Shown here: positions 10,906 to 21,674 of the stretch, piece by piece
Layout of the letters: each line of letters starts with the position of its first letter
Position numbering within the stretch: the stretch's first letter is position 1
From: Artemia franciscana
Lineage: Eukaryota; Arthropoda; Branchiopoda; Anostraca; Artemiidae
Assembly: GCF_032884065.1 (NCBI RefSeq)
Contig: NC_088867.1
Span: 682,001-746,000, forward strand
Reading direction: 5' to 3'
Length of the DNA: 64,000 nucleotides
Program-made: the position numbers and the translations under genes
Notes under the pieces: model-generated
What the model was told of the DNA's origin: nothing
The model's input: only the letters and a program-made list of their open reading frames with translations
Database searches by the model: none

Positions 10906-11414
10906 AGTGCTTCTGCTATGTCAACTATACCACTTGGCTGGTGGTCTTCTTTTGTCGTATTTTTTTCGCAAAAGAAATCTGATCCATCTACTTTTTGGAC
11001 CATACGCAGAAACATTTCCTTCATGGATTCAACTGGATCTTCCTCCTTCTTTATATGAACTATATATTCCTTATGTGCCTTCTCAAGGAGTATATAATCT
11101 CCTATTTCCTTGTATCCACGAGATACGTGTGTATAATATTCATCGTCTAAACAAAGGAGGCCCAAGATACATCTGTCCATTGGTACGTCTAGCTGTTGTT
11201 GTATAACTCTTTTCATCACAGCGTTGAATGACTCTGTGGTATTGTTGGTTATCCCGGAGACTGGATTAAAATCAGGGATCTGGGAAACGATGAAGGCACA
11301 GTCAAACTTCAACATGTCAGATTCCAAATTAACTTGAAAATAGTTAATTGCAGGGATGGACCATTTCACGAGCCTTTCAGTTCTTATCTGGTTGTACTCC
11401 TCTATGTTGTTTTT
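10845..11414 (-). pseudogene. MULE transposase, C-terminal catalytic part
   Basis: After a one-base frame change next to the A9 run at about 11408-11416, the protein continues as 'IKKNNIEEYNQIRTERLVKW'. It reaches 'GITNNTTESFNAVMKR', whose Glu (codon 11234-11232) is the third catalytic residue of the DDE triad. TNN-x-ESFN is diagnostic for MULE transposases. The final residues before the stop at 10845 are out of frame; the real continuation shifts near 10900 into the SWIM segment. Role in the family: double-strand cleavage and integration at element ends. Confidence 0.87.
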
Positions 11415-11416
11415 TT

Positions 11417-12580
11417 TTATCTTAACAGCTGAAGAATATCGTCTTGAACTACCTTGATGTCCCCTTTAGGTGCACCCATTTTTTGAAGTGCATGTTTAGC
11501 ATTGATCCGGTAGTGTAGCCAGCAATGAGCAGGCTGAATAAGAGGAAATATTTTATTTCTCGCAACCTTTATACCCTTTTCTATATCACTCACAAAAACA
11601 TTTCGAGGTGAATTGATGCTTGGTGCTTTCTTCATAAGAACCATAAACATCTCTTCGTGCGAATCAGCTGATCTATTTGAGTGAAGTAAAAATGCAATTG
11701 GAATGATAGGTGTTGTTCCTTTATGGTCGAAGTCAGGATGTTGGAATGTCGGTGCTGAAACCCAGTAATTTCCAATGTCATATTTTGTATCATAATAGAA
11801 CACTATCGGAATACCGTGTTTTACGAAATATATAACTTCTAAAATTGCAAACTCTGATACACAGGTGACAGCTGCTTCTCCTTGCCCAAAAAATTTTTCT
11901 GTCACAACAAAATCAGTTTCTATCATAAGATATCGAATCATGTTACATGCGTCTTCGGATATTATACTTTTTCTGGCCAAGGAAAAGGTGTCGTTTACCT
12001 GCCTCTGACTTCTCGGAACATTTGTCTGCAGCTCATTCACTGTCTTACTAATCTCCCCATGAAAATATTCTCGGGGCGTCATTATTGTGGTCTTTGCTAT
12101 TGTTTTAGCTCTTATTATTACAGATTTCTCAGAAGGCACAAAAGGGGTGGTTTTTACTCCTTCTTTCTTTTCATGGTTTCCATGGGGGTCACAAATTCAT
12201 TTTCTGTCACAAATACCAACATAGTGAATAACCGTATATAGGCAGTGCTTAAGTGGACAGTTGAATACACATGGCTCATATCGAAAGATATATCTCTTCA
12301 GATCAACCGTCTTGCCTTCAATCAGCCGCTGATTAACTCTCTTTCTGAATTTTGGATGAAGAGAGGGTACAGTTACCGAGTGTCCCCCACTAGTACTGCT
12401 ATAACGGTAACCATCGGCCTTGTAGTCTTGTATGCGTTCAATACTATCTGAATATACTAAAAAAATACTACCTGCAGCAGGATAGGAGGAAACAGTGTTT
12501 TTGCACAGTTTAAAGCTTGATATAGCAGTTTCGTGAGCGGTCTTCAAGATTATGGCAGCCTCAGTAAACATGTAGATCCC
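11417..12580 (-). pseudogene. MULE zinc-finger-like segment and first part of DDE transposase
   Basis: One frame runs from about 12580 to the TAA at 11417, interrupted by a TGA at 12197-12199. Before that stop, 'YKADGYRYSSTSG' and a cluster 'CVFNCPLKHC' with later 'CDPHGNH' resemble the FLYWCH/WRKY-type DNA-binding fingers that precede MULE transposases; the exact class is uncertain. From 12139, 'VFYYDTKYDIGNYWVS' carries the first catalytic Asp (codon at 11791-11789). 'NVFVSDIEKGI' carries the second (11587-11585). 'AHCWLHYRINAKHAL' is the C/H motif that follows it in MULE transposases. A duplicated 'atttgtgac' flanks the TGA, suggesting that a small local duplication made the stop. The frame ends one codon before an A9 run. 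Confidence 0.85.
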
Positions 12581-13355
12581 CTGGATTACAAAGTGATGCG
12601 CCACGTGTTTCCTGAATAACACTTGGTCGATCCTTTTGAAAATTTTGTACTTTTTTGGACAAACTGCTATATTTCTTGGTTTCGTTAAGATATGGGTCCA
12701 CTGGATTACGAAGTGATGCGCCATGATTTACCTGAATAACACTTGGTCGATCCTTTTGAAAATCTTCTTCTTTCTTGGACAAAAAAGAAGCATTCAAAAA
12801 AGACTTATTAAGAGCCGATTTATTTTTTTCAGACTGTGTATTATAAATCTGTGCTTCGTAAGAGTCCAGGTCATTGTCTTTACATAATTCATTGGCTGTG
12901 TACACCGTTTTGTTAACGTTACTTCTTTGTTGTGGGGTCATTTTATCATCGTTTTCATAATAGACGTCATTAACCTGGAACTCATTTTCTTCTTCCAACT
13001 CAAAATATTCCAGCATACTCTCTTGGAGGTCAACCTTTTCCATATCCTTGCACTCCTTAATTTCCATGCACTCTTTGAACTTCATACCCAGCTTATCATT
13101 TTCAAAATTCCCTTCGATATCAATCTTTTCTAACACCTTTGCTTCAAAGTGCGTTTGGAAACCATCCTCGTTGATTTCATCTCCCTGTTGTCCACCTTCT
13201 TCCGTGGATTTGCAAATAGTACTTACCATTTCGTACTCATATTCTCTCGAATACTCCTGGTTACTTCTTTGAACCTTGATTTTTTCTTGTATTTCTTTGT
13301 ATTTGTTAATGAACTTTTTGCCACGAGAGCCTCTTTTCCTCGTTTTTTTACCCAT
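12561..13355 (-). pseudogene. MULE N-terminal charged region
   Basis: An ATG at 13355-13353 opens a 264-codon frame. The first 30 residues are very basic ('MGKKTRKRGSRGKK', possibly a nuclear localisation signal); the middle is strongly acidic and rich in Glu, Asp and Asn. The C-terminal part contains two 40-residue tandem copies built on 'FQKDRPSVIQ' and 'GASL.NP'. I recognise no domain in the region itself. The reading frame continues downstream only after a one-base shift near 12575, so either a frameshift or a small intron lies there. Its assignment to the MULE rests on strand, adjacency and the absence of an intervening element. Confidence 0.6.
12571..12785. repeat. 120-bp in-frame tandem duplication
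   Basis: 'ctggattacaaagtgatgcg' at 12581 recurs as 'ctggattacgaagtgatgcg' at 12701, and 'acttggtcgatccttttgaa' also recurs 120 bp apart. The period is exactly 40 codons, so the duplication left the minus-strand reading frame intact. The two copies have since diverged by several substitutions. Confidence 0.9.
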
Positions 13356-13379
13356 GATCGAAATAGAACTTATAAGTGA

Positions 13380-15050
13380 AACTAAAACGAAAGATATTTG
13401 ATTGTGTCGAAAACTATATCCACAATTCTTTTAAAGGGGATCCAAAGTTAAATGAGTAAATCATTACTGGAAATTACTTGGATGTCAAATCCCCCTAAAA
13501 AAGGGCGCTAAAACTGCTTCTCTTTCAATTGCCTACTAAAGTCTTCTTAAATATATCTCACAGCTTATCAATAGGACCTAATCTCTTTGTAAATTTGAAT
13601 TTGTGAAACAATCGTCAAGTGCTATAAGGCACCTAAAAGCTCACGTATCATACGTGCAAAAATTGTCCGAAAAAGATATAGTTAGTCTACTTTAAATTAT
13701 TTTTCGAAATAATATTGTATTATGTACGGAGCAGCATTGTTTGTTCGCTTTAAGTTTGGAAAAATAATTAGAAATTGCATCTAAGTCGAAGATTAAATAA
13801 TTTCTGCATTCCAAGTGGTATAAATTTTGGACTGAGAACTTAAGCAAGAATTTTCCCCAAAATGTTGAAATATCTATTTGAGCCGCTGTCAGAGAACCAG
13901 ATAACTTTGTCTATTTGAAACTCAGCTCTTTCAATCTAACATTAGTTCGAGTCAGAAATACCTCTGGTGTAAGACCACGTTGATGGATATCTAAATTCGA
14001 CAAGCCCCTGACGACTCTGCGTATCAGGATAAATATAATGAAATTTTACAAATGTTATTGGAAGCTTGGTTTAGAGGAAAATTTACTAATGCTTCATTTT
14101 CCTTTAAAAAAGAGATAGTGACTCACATCAAAAGGGTTCGTTGGTTTGCAATGCCGGAGGGAGCAGCAAAAGCATTAAATTTTTCGAATAAACACTCGAT
14201 GTTGTGAAGAACGTGGGTAATAAGAGTTTTCATCCAAACACTGATTCTTAGTTTTTAAAATTTTACCAATTCTTTTAAATTCAGGATAAACGTTTATTCT
14301 TTTCCTCTAACACATAAGTCATGACACTCAGTGACGCAATTTGTTTGGCGGACCGAAAAATTTAGTTATAAAATAAAACAAGCGTTAAATGTTTATTAAA
14401 ATTCCTCCGATGTTTTATTATCTCGCAATATTTTTGAGTTGCAAATTAAAAAATCAACTAAATTGTAAGAATAAAAATTTGATGTTTTTTCCAGTATTTT
14501 AATTTACTGAAAATTACACAAATATTCCCCAAGAAACTTCCCGGAAAGCTTGTAAATTTCACCTTAATTTCATCAAATCAAAATTAATTTCAAATAAACC
14601 GCTATGATAATTAGCTCTTATGGAGGAAAATTAGCGAGCTACTAGTTTGGAAGCCGGCAAAATCTTTTATGAGGGGGTGTGTATCTAAGACGATAAAAAT
14701 TATTTTGAGGTCCAAGTTTATATTTTTAGATTCTTATAAGTCATACTTCGGGAATCGAAGACATAAAATCAAAAAAAAAGAGCTTATAAGTCAAAAGCCT
14801 GTTGTGTCATTTGTAGTTTACTGAAGACGAAATATGTTTCAAGAATTTTTTATATTTACAGCATTTAAAATAAAAATTAAAGTGAAATAAAAACTGAAAT
14901 CACTGAGCTTCCCGGAATTAATGTTCATTATTTTCAATAGTTCCTCCCAGTTATGCTGATTTTTTTAGAGATTGTATTTTTATTTGTCGTTGATGTTTGG
15001 TAAAACAGAAAACTTTGACCAATGTGTACATACAGTAATGGTTAAATGTG
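13380..15050. other. AT-rich stretch upstream of the MULE relic, no gene seen
   Basis: This is presumably the 5' flank of the minus-strand MULE, but no terminal inverted repeat matching the 8.4-9.1 kb side could be found by eye. No coding frame or RNA gene was recognised. Confidence 0.5.
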
Positions 15051-15054
15051 AAGT

Positions 15055-15800
15055 GTACAGACGTTTTCAGGGGATTTTTGGTTAGGGGGGGTTGAGGGGA
15101 GAGGGCTATATGGGAGGACCTTTCCTTTGAGGACTACGTCATGGGGGAAGAGAAATTCAATGAAGGGGGCGGAGGAATCTTAGCATTATTATAAAAAAAT
15201 GAAAAAATAAATATGAAAAAGTTTTTCAACTGAAAGTAAGGAGCAGCATTAAGACTTAAAACGAACAGAGATTATTACGCATATGAGGAATTCTTCTCCT
15301 AAATACCTCGCTCTTTACGCCTAAGTATTTTTAGCAATTTCAACCATTTATTCTACGGCCTTCCTGATTCAGGGATCATTCTTAAAGAATTGGGACAAAA
15401 TTTAAGCTTAAAGAGCGAAATTTAAGCTAAATTTTAAATTAAAATTTATTTGAAGTGTAAAGAGCGAGATATTAACAAGGGGACAAATCCCCTCCTATAC
15501 ATAATAAAAATATAAGAATATAGAAGCTCGTTACGTAAGTTAATTCTCAAGTTACGTATACTTTTTACTAATTAGATATGTTCGCTAAAAATTAGAAGTT
15601 CTAGTTGCCTTTTTAAGTAACTGAAAAATTGGAGGGCGACTAGGGGTCCTCCCCATCGCTTTTTCTTATCAAAATCGTCTGATAAAAACTAAGAGACAGC
15701 CATTTACCCAAAAAAAGAATTAATACGCAAATTTCATTTCTATAATTTATGTGCGGAGAGCCAAAATCAAACATGCATTAATTCAAAAATGTTCAGAAAT
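15055..15800 (+). repeat. Interspersed repeat block P, copy 1
   Basis: Shares its order of phrases with copies at 19920-21330 (same strand) and 25428-26130 (opposite strand): 'gacgttttcaggggattttt', a G-rich stretch, 'caactgaaagtaaggagcag', 'cctcgctctttacgc', 'ggatcattcttaaagaattg', then 'actaggggtcctcccc' and 'gagccaaaatcaaacatgca'. No coding frame is visible. Block P carries the same ends as the hairpin elements ('gaaagtaaggagc', 'cgctctttacgct'), so the two belong to one superfamily. Confidence 0.75.
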
Positions 15801-16097
15801 TAAATAAAAAAAGAACTAGGTTTTTTAACTGAAAGTAAGGAGCGACATTAAGACTTAAAACGATCAGAAATTATCCCGCATATGAAAGAGGCTGTTCCGT
15901 TCTCGACACCCCGCTCTTTACGCTAAAGTTTTTACTGTTTAATAAAGTAGAATTGAGAGAAAGATTCAAACTTCAGCGTAAAGATCGGGGTGTTGAGAAG
16001 GGAACAGCCCCTTTCATATGCGGAGCAATTTCTGTTCGTTTTAAGTTTTAATGTCGCTCCTTACTTTCAGTTAAAAAAACTAGTTTTTTTATTTAAT
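15800..16097. mobile_element. Hairpin element H1 (foldback, about 300 bp)
   Basis: The left arm (about 15800-15938) and the right arm (about 15963-16097) are inverted copies, with outer ends 'aactgaaagtaaggagcgac' and 'gtcgctccttactttcagtt'. The loop is about 25 bp. The inner arm reads 'tctcgacaccccgctcttta' on the left and 'agatcggggtgttgagaagg' on the right, with three mismatches over the inner 34 positions. No coding capacity; behaves like a foldback MITE. Confidence 0.88.
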
Positions 16098-16279
16098 AGT
16101 TCTCAATAAAACGGGAAGGACATAACAGGCTTTAGACTTTTACAGTATTGGAAAAGAGAAAGGGACATTAGCCCAACTCCTATTGGCAGTAATTTTTGTT
16201 GACCATACACAAATATGCCAAACTACGCACATACTATTTTTCAAGATACTTGCAAATTGAATACTTGAATACTTGCAAA

Positions 16280-17130
16280 TTCACCCAGTGTAAATTTCCT
16301 CAGAAAAGTTCCCCTTGAAAACTTCCCTCTCCATGGAAATTTCTCCCTGTGATAAAACCTCCCAGAAGGAAATTCCTCCTCTCCTCCCAGCCTGAAAAAA
16401 TGTATACATTCTTCCCAGTACCGTAACAGATACTATACGTTAACAATCGGATAATTTTATAACGTAAAAACATTTCCCCAGGGACTATAGGGGGCCACTT
16501 TATCTCAAAAGACACAGTCATTGAGCCTTTTAACTATGCTGAACTAATAAAAGCTTTCAAAATTTTGATCGAACAATCTTGGGGGAAAAGGCACGGGAGG
16601 GGGCCTAGTTGCCCTCCAATTGTTTTTACTTAAAAAAAGTACTAGAACTTTACATTTCCGTTAGAATGTGCACTCTCCCAACGTTATATGGCCACTGGGT
16701 CGATAAGATCATCCCTGGGGAATAAACAACACCAAATAAACACGCATCCGTGATCTTTCTTCTGGCAAAAAAATTTATAATTCCACATTTTTGCAGATAT
16801 GAGCTTGAAAACTCTACCAAAGGCTCTTTGATACGCTGAATCTGATGATGTGATTTTCATTAAAATTCTATTACTTCTAAGAGGTGTTTACCCATATTTT
16901 TGAAAATCAGCCAAATTTTCTCTGTGAAACTTAACGAAACTTATATATTTGGAATCAGAATTATAAGCCAATTCTTCTGATATATCTAGTACTACTAAAA
17001 TCCCTTTTTTTAGAGTTTCGGCTACTATTGAGCCGGGTTGCTCCTTACTTGCAGTTTGCTTCCATGAACCGTTTCATAACCCATCAAAATTCGAACAGAG
17101 ATAATTGAAACATTGCTCGTGGTTTCTGCG
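16280..17130 (+). repeat. Interspersed repeat block Q, copy 1
   Basis: Matches 26050-26850 on the same strand in order: 'gggggcctagttgccctcca', 'ccactgggtcgataagatca', 'cacgcatccgtgatcttt', 'gaatctgatgatgtgatttt', 'actattgagccgggttgctc'. Divergence is moderate and includes several indels. No protein-like frame. It lies next to block P and a hairpin in both places, so P, Q and H probably come from one larger element. Confidence 0.75.
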
Positions 17131-17149
17131 TTACCAAAGGTAAAACTGT

Positions 17150-17620
17150 ACAGTTTCTTGAAATATAATTAAAGGAACAAAAAAGGTTTCTACTAAAGTA
17201 AGGAGCAATTTTAAAACTGAAAAAATATAAGTTATTCTGTATATAAGGGGGACTACCCCCTTCTTATCACTTTGCACATTAAGCAAAAGTTTTTTAGTAC
17301 TTTGAAATTTTTTTTGCTATTACAAATTTTCTTAAAAAATTTGGACAAAAACCAAGCTTCAGAGTAGAGAGTAAGAAGCTAGTGTTACTATTTGTATTAT
17401 GGTTTCTTTCCAAGAGTGATCGTTTCGAGCCAACGGTCGTAGAATATCAAAAAAGGGCTCACCTAAACAGAAATTAAAAATTATAGTGCCCTTTTTAAGT
17501 AACAAAAATACTGGAGGGTAACTTGGCCCCCTTCTAATCCCATTTTCCCAAAAATTGTCCAATCAAATTTTTGTCAATTTTTGATAGTCATTTTGTTGAG
17601 CATAGTTGAAATGCAGCTAC
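17150..17620. repeat. Degenerate fragment of the P/Q/H superfamily
   Basis: Contains 'aaagtaaggagcaatttt', 'agtgcccttttta', 'ctggagggtaacttggcccc', which echo phrases in blocks P and Q. Too diverged to draw ends. Confidence 0.5.
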
Positions 17621-17699
17621 GCCTTTGGTGCGAACATGAACCCAAAATTTCTCGGGAAAGGTTTCTAAGTTATGAAATTTGCCTGTTGTTTAAGCATAG

Positions 17700-18260
17700 T
17701 ATTTGTCATTGGGAAGTATAAATTTTTTTGAGGGGGGGGGTGCATTTTCTAATGTAGTTTTTTCACAGGGAGAATTTTTCAAGGGGAGGGAATTTTACGG
17801 GGCTGAACCTTCCAGGAGGAATTTTATACCGGGGGAATTTGCCTGAATTCCTATACAAAATTCTTTTTGGCTGTCTTGCTTCCTCTCTGCCGGCGAATTT
17901 TACATATGGAGATGTCATGAGAAATTGTCCGGGCGAAATTTTTACCTGGTAAGAATGATCTAAAGGATCTTTTTGTGTGTGTGTGGGGGATTTCCCACAG
18001 AAGAAATTCTCCATGGATAAGTTTTCAGCTGGTGGAGCTTTCCACTAGGGTGGGGGATTTCTGGTAAACTTTTCCTGCGGAGGGGGGAGGTTTTATGGCA
18101 CGAATTGTGCAAGAATCTGAAGTCTTTTTTTGATGAAAGTGTGCTAAGAAGAATTTTCAGCCACTCGTCTGCAAGAAATTACCTGGGGAGAATTTTCCTT
18201 GGGCGTTGGCGAGGGATATTTCTTGGGATGGGGAAATTTTCCATGCAGAAAAAGCCAAAT
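17700..18260. repeat. G-rich cryptic repeat of GGGGAATTTT-like phrases
   Basis: Short phrases of the type 'ggggagaatttttc', 'gggaattttac', 'gggggaatttgcc' recur at irregular distances of 15 to 60 bp. Similar text is found at 27780-28440. The order is not strictly periodic, so this is cryptic simple sequence rather than a tandem array. No gene seen. Confidence 0.55.
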
Positions 18261-18689
18261 TTTCCGACATAAGTTAAAATACTTGTTTTGCGTTATTTAT
18301 CAGTTAGGCTACATTCCCCCCACCCCCCACGAAATACCTTCCATAGCACGTATCTAATACAATCTAGTCCTTGAATCTAGAAATTATTTAAAAATTGTAC
18401 TTTTGCAAAATTAAGGGTTACCCATCTATTGAATATGCATCAAAATCTTGAAACCGAATTTATCCTTTAACTAAATTTTTGTAAAGAATTTTCGTTTAAA
18501 GTTTTGGAATTTCAAACCGTCGAGCAAGCATAAATACGTTTATGAAAACTCTCTTTTTATAATGAAGTGCTTCGAAAAACTTACTTGGAACAAGGCCCAA
18601 TTGCAGGAATGCTACTAAAAACAGAGGAAATTTGGCGGATCAAGTAAAATGGTTGTTTTTCCTTGAAAGCGAAGCAGGGTGAACCAGTG

Positions 18690-19690
18690 GCTGGTGTTTA
18701 GCCCCCTCCCTCACACACAAAATATCCCTTGCACTTACCCTCTTGTAGAAAATAGTCCCCGTTGAAACTACCCCCAGGAATATTGACCCCCACAGAATAT
18801 ACTCTACCTAAAAATACCCCCCTAGAAAATTTCCCCTCACCGGTGGAAAATACCCCTCTCCCGGAATATACCCTAGGTAAGTACCCCCCCCCCCCCCCCG
18901 GGAAAATAAGGTTTTCGAAATTTGAAATTTTATATGACTTATTCTTTTATTTTCCCAAGGGGAAGGCATTTTGGTACTTGTTTCTTATATTACCACTCAC
19001 TCAAGTTTACGCTGTGTAAAACTTGTAATTTTTGAAACTATAATTTCTCGTAAATTTCTCAAACTATAAAACTTTTAAATCGTAGACTTGAGTGAGTGGC
19101 GTATAAGGCACAAGCACCGTTAACGATGTGTAAAACTCAACAACAAATAGTTTCTTCGTTAGTTTTTTTCGTTACTTAAGAAACAAATTTGGGCTATATG
19201 TTTGCACATTCGGTGGAGGGGGTAAAGTATAGCGGATCTGCGTGTAAAATGGGTTTGGTGCAATTATTTTGCATATTATGAAGTAAGAGTTGTTTTCTGT
19301 CTTCGTACTGTCCAAATACTTTACCCCAACCTCCTTTTTTGCAAATGTATAGCCCAAATTATACATATTTCCTATCTATTCTATCACTTGTCTTTGTCTT
19401 GTCTCACGTAAAGCTAAAAGAAATGAACTAAGAAACCGGTATGTTTGCTCGATTTTTACATAGCGTAAACTTGAGTGAGTGGCCTATAATGCACAGCTAC
19501 CGAAATTCCTTCCCCCTACAAAAAAAAAACTCAAACAGAATTCTCGATTTTGAAAAGCCTTATTTTCCACTAGAGGTATTTTCTGGGGGGAGGGGGTATT
19601 TACTTAGGGGGTCGTGTATTTTTACACGGGGGTATTTCCCAAGGGGGGGGGGTGGTCGGGGAGTATGTTTTGGGATGGTAAATGACATGT
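18690..19690. repeat. Inverted repeat, about 1 kb, with C-rich and G-rich arms
   Basis: The left part (18690-19020) has phrases such as 'aatacccccctagaaaattt', a C-run at about 18882-18899 and 'caagtttacgctgtgtaaaa'. The right part (19440-19680) carries their complements: 'catagcgtaaacttgagtg', 'ttattttccactagaggtat', 'ggggggagggggtattt'. A further partial copy 'gacttgagtgagtggcgtat' lies at 19085. It looks like a foldback element; no coding frame. Confidence 0.6.
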
Positions 19691-19919
19691 GTAGAGCTCA
19701 AAACCTAATTTAATGTTGGGAATGGGGGAAACTGCCACCTCAGGACCCAAGCATTCCCCTCAGACCTCAGTTTTCTCTTCCCCCTGCAGAAATTTAGTTT
19801 TTGCAAAAAAATCTTGTCAAAACTAAGTTGAGCCTGCATAATTAAAATGTCCATAGAAATAGGTCAGTTTTTTAGTAAATATTTGCCCTTATGGTGATAT
19901 ATATTAAAGATACTCTACA

Positions 19920-21330
19920 CCACAAATTCGATTTATATTTCAGAGAGAGACGTTTTCAGGGGGGAGGGGATTTTATCTGGTGGAGGGGTTGGTGGGAGGG
20001 TTTACGTTGTAGGATCTCTACATAGAGGAATTTATGAGGGTAGAAGAGAATTTCCATGAAGGGGGAGGGGGACTGGATTTTCCAAGCATAATTAAAAAAA
20101 AACAATGAAAAAACAGTTTTTTTCAACTGATACTAAGGAGTAAAATCAAAACTTAAAACAATCGGGAATTATTACTTATATGAGGGGGTTCGTCCCCTCC
20201 TCAGTCCCTCGCTCCTTATGCTAAAGTATTTTTAGTAATTTCAAAGGCTAACACTCAAAATGCCCACGAAAAATGCCAATAACTCAAAATGCCCACGATT
20301 GGATGAATTTTAGGTTTCAGTCCCTAATTGGGGATGAGACGAGGGGCTGCTCACTCCCCAAACCCGTGTACTCCGGGTGCCGGTGCTGGGAGGGTGCCAT
20401 TTCATCCTAGACAGGGTAAAAACTGACAAAAGTAGAAGGTGCCGGGAGTAACTGGTGAATTTGTAATCTCCTGGTTTCACTTTCTGTGTTGGCACAATTT
20501 TATACGACATTACTTCTTTAGTTGAATGCAAACAATTCTAAACTGATTAAGAAACACAGAAAACAATTATTTTTCAAACTTTTTCCTTGGTTAAGCCTAT
20601 CACTTATAATCTCACAGTCCGCTGTCCCAGGATGATTTTGGCCACCCTGTGGACGGTTTCGGCTGTCGGCATTGTAAACTAGGATGATGTTAATATCCCC
20701 TGTGACCAGTTTGAACTGTCGGCATCTGGAACTGTCGGCGTTTTAAGCCGCCTGAATCTAGGGCATTTCGTGTCGTGGGCATTTTCAGTTAGTGGGCATT
20801 TTGAGTCGTGGGCATTCTGAGCACGGGCATTGTGAGCGTGGGCAAAAAGATCGTGGTGATTTTGGGAACCACCCATTTCAAAAGAGCTATTTATTCTAAT
20901 TGAACGGTCTCTGTGATTAAGGGGTCATTCTTAAGGAATTGAAGCGAAATTCAAGCTGTAGTGTAAAGAGCGAGGCATTGTCGAGGGAACAAACCCCCTC
21001 ATATAAAAATACTGTGATCGTATATTAATAAAAATATACGAATATAGAAGTTTGTTATGCAAGTAACGTATATTTATTACTAAAAAGAACGTTCGTAAAT
21101 AAAATTAAAAGTTCCAGTGGCCTTTTTCAGTAACCAAGAAATTGGAGGTCAACTAGGCCCCTCTCCACCGCCTCTTTTTCTCAAAATCGACCGATCAAAA
21201 CATTTAAAAAGCCATTTAGCCAAAAAAAGCAAAAATTAAGATACGAATTTCGTTTTAATGATTCATATACGATGAGCCAAAATCGAAACCTGCATTAGTT
21301 TTTTAACTGAAAGGAAGGAGCTATTTAATT
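19920..21330 (+). repeat. Interspersed repeat block P, copy 2, interrupted
   Basis: Follows copy 1 from 'gacgttttcaggggggagg' through 'gagtccctcgctcct'-like text, 'ggggtcattcttaaggaatt' and 'gagccaaaatcgaaacctgc'. A 629-bp segment absent from copy 1 splits it at 20246-20874. Confidence 0.75.
20246..20874. mobile_element. Non-autonomous DNA transposon, 629 bp, with 8-bp target duplication
   Basis: The flanking 8-mer 'atttcaaa' is present at 20238-20245 and again at 20875-20882. Block P copy 1 has the unfilled counterpart 'gcaatttcaaccattta' at about 15332, so this is an insertion with a target site duplication. Ends: 'ggctaacactcaaaatgccc' on the left; the complement of the right end is 'gggtggttcccaaaatcacc'. 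Both ends carry clusters of a subterminal motif close to 'gtgggcattttgagt' (two inverted copies on the left, about five on the right), as expected for transposase-binding repeats. An 8-bp duplication fits hAT, P or Merlin elements; no transposase is encoded. Confidence 0.75.
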
Positions 21331-21674
21331 AATTGCATAAGATGATCTTGAGGGTTGAATTATCATATGCTCTTTTTTTCTAGCGTTCTTTAAAATATTT
21401 TTTTATTAATTTATCCTAGCTTGTCGTGTAAAGATTAGGATTCTAATGTTTTAGCTTTTCATTATTCTTTCGGTAAATGTTTACTTTTGTTCCAAGTGCT
21501 CTAAAGTGCGTGTTACTGCATACAGCAAGATTCTGATTTTCACATATCGTTTCTTTGTCATTGTTAGAGATGCGCATCCATTTTTTAGCTTTCTAAAACC
21601 CCCCTCCAACGAAACTAAAAATCCATAAAGTGGCCTTGCTTACAGGTAACATTACCTATAGAGCGAAGCGTAAT

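Larger units (their letters stand above)
9106..13355 (-). mobile_element. Mutator-like (MULE) DNA transposon relic with C48 peptidase domain
   Basis: About 4.2 kb on the minus strand holds one decayed coding region. From N- to C-terminus: charged region (13355-12561), zinc-finger-like segment (about 12330-12170), DDE transposase (12139 to about 11000), SWIM-like finger (about 10730-10680), charged linker, C4 cluster (10296-10240), C48 peptidase (10227-9440) and a Cys-rich tail frame (9240-9106). Frame changes occur near 12575, 11415 and 10900. In-frame stops lie at 12197, 11417, 10675, 10306, 9541 and 9289. MULEs with Ulp1/C48 domains are known, notably in plants (the Kaonashi group). I could not find terminal inverted repeats or 8-11 bp target duplications, so the outer limits are unknown. 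Confidence 0.85.

Noticed and set aside
11405..11418. Programmed -1 frameshift at the A9 run of the transposase
   Set aside because: The upstream frame terminates before the ribosome could slip on the run, so the run cannot serve as a slippery site.
12561..12724. Minus-strand frame starting at 12724 as an independent protein start
   Set aside because: It overlaps the 264-codon frame across the 120-bp duplication in another phase; only the part after about 12575 gives transposon-like sequence.
16300..18014. Several 60 to 85 codon minus-strand frames rich in Phe, Pro and Gly
   Set aside because: They are translations of G-rich cryptic repeats and blocks P/Q; no conservation between repeat copies.
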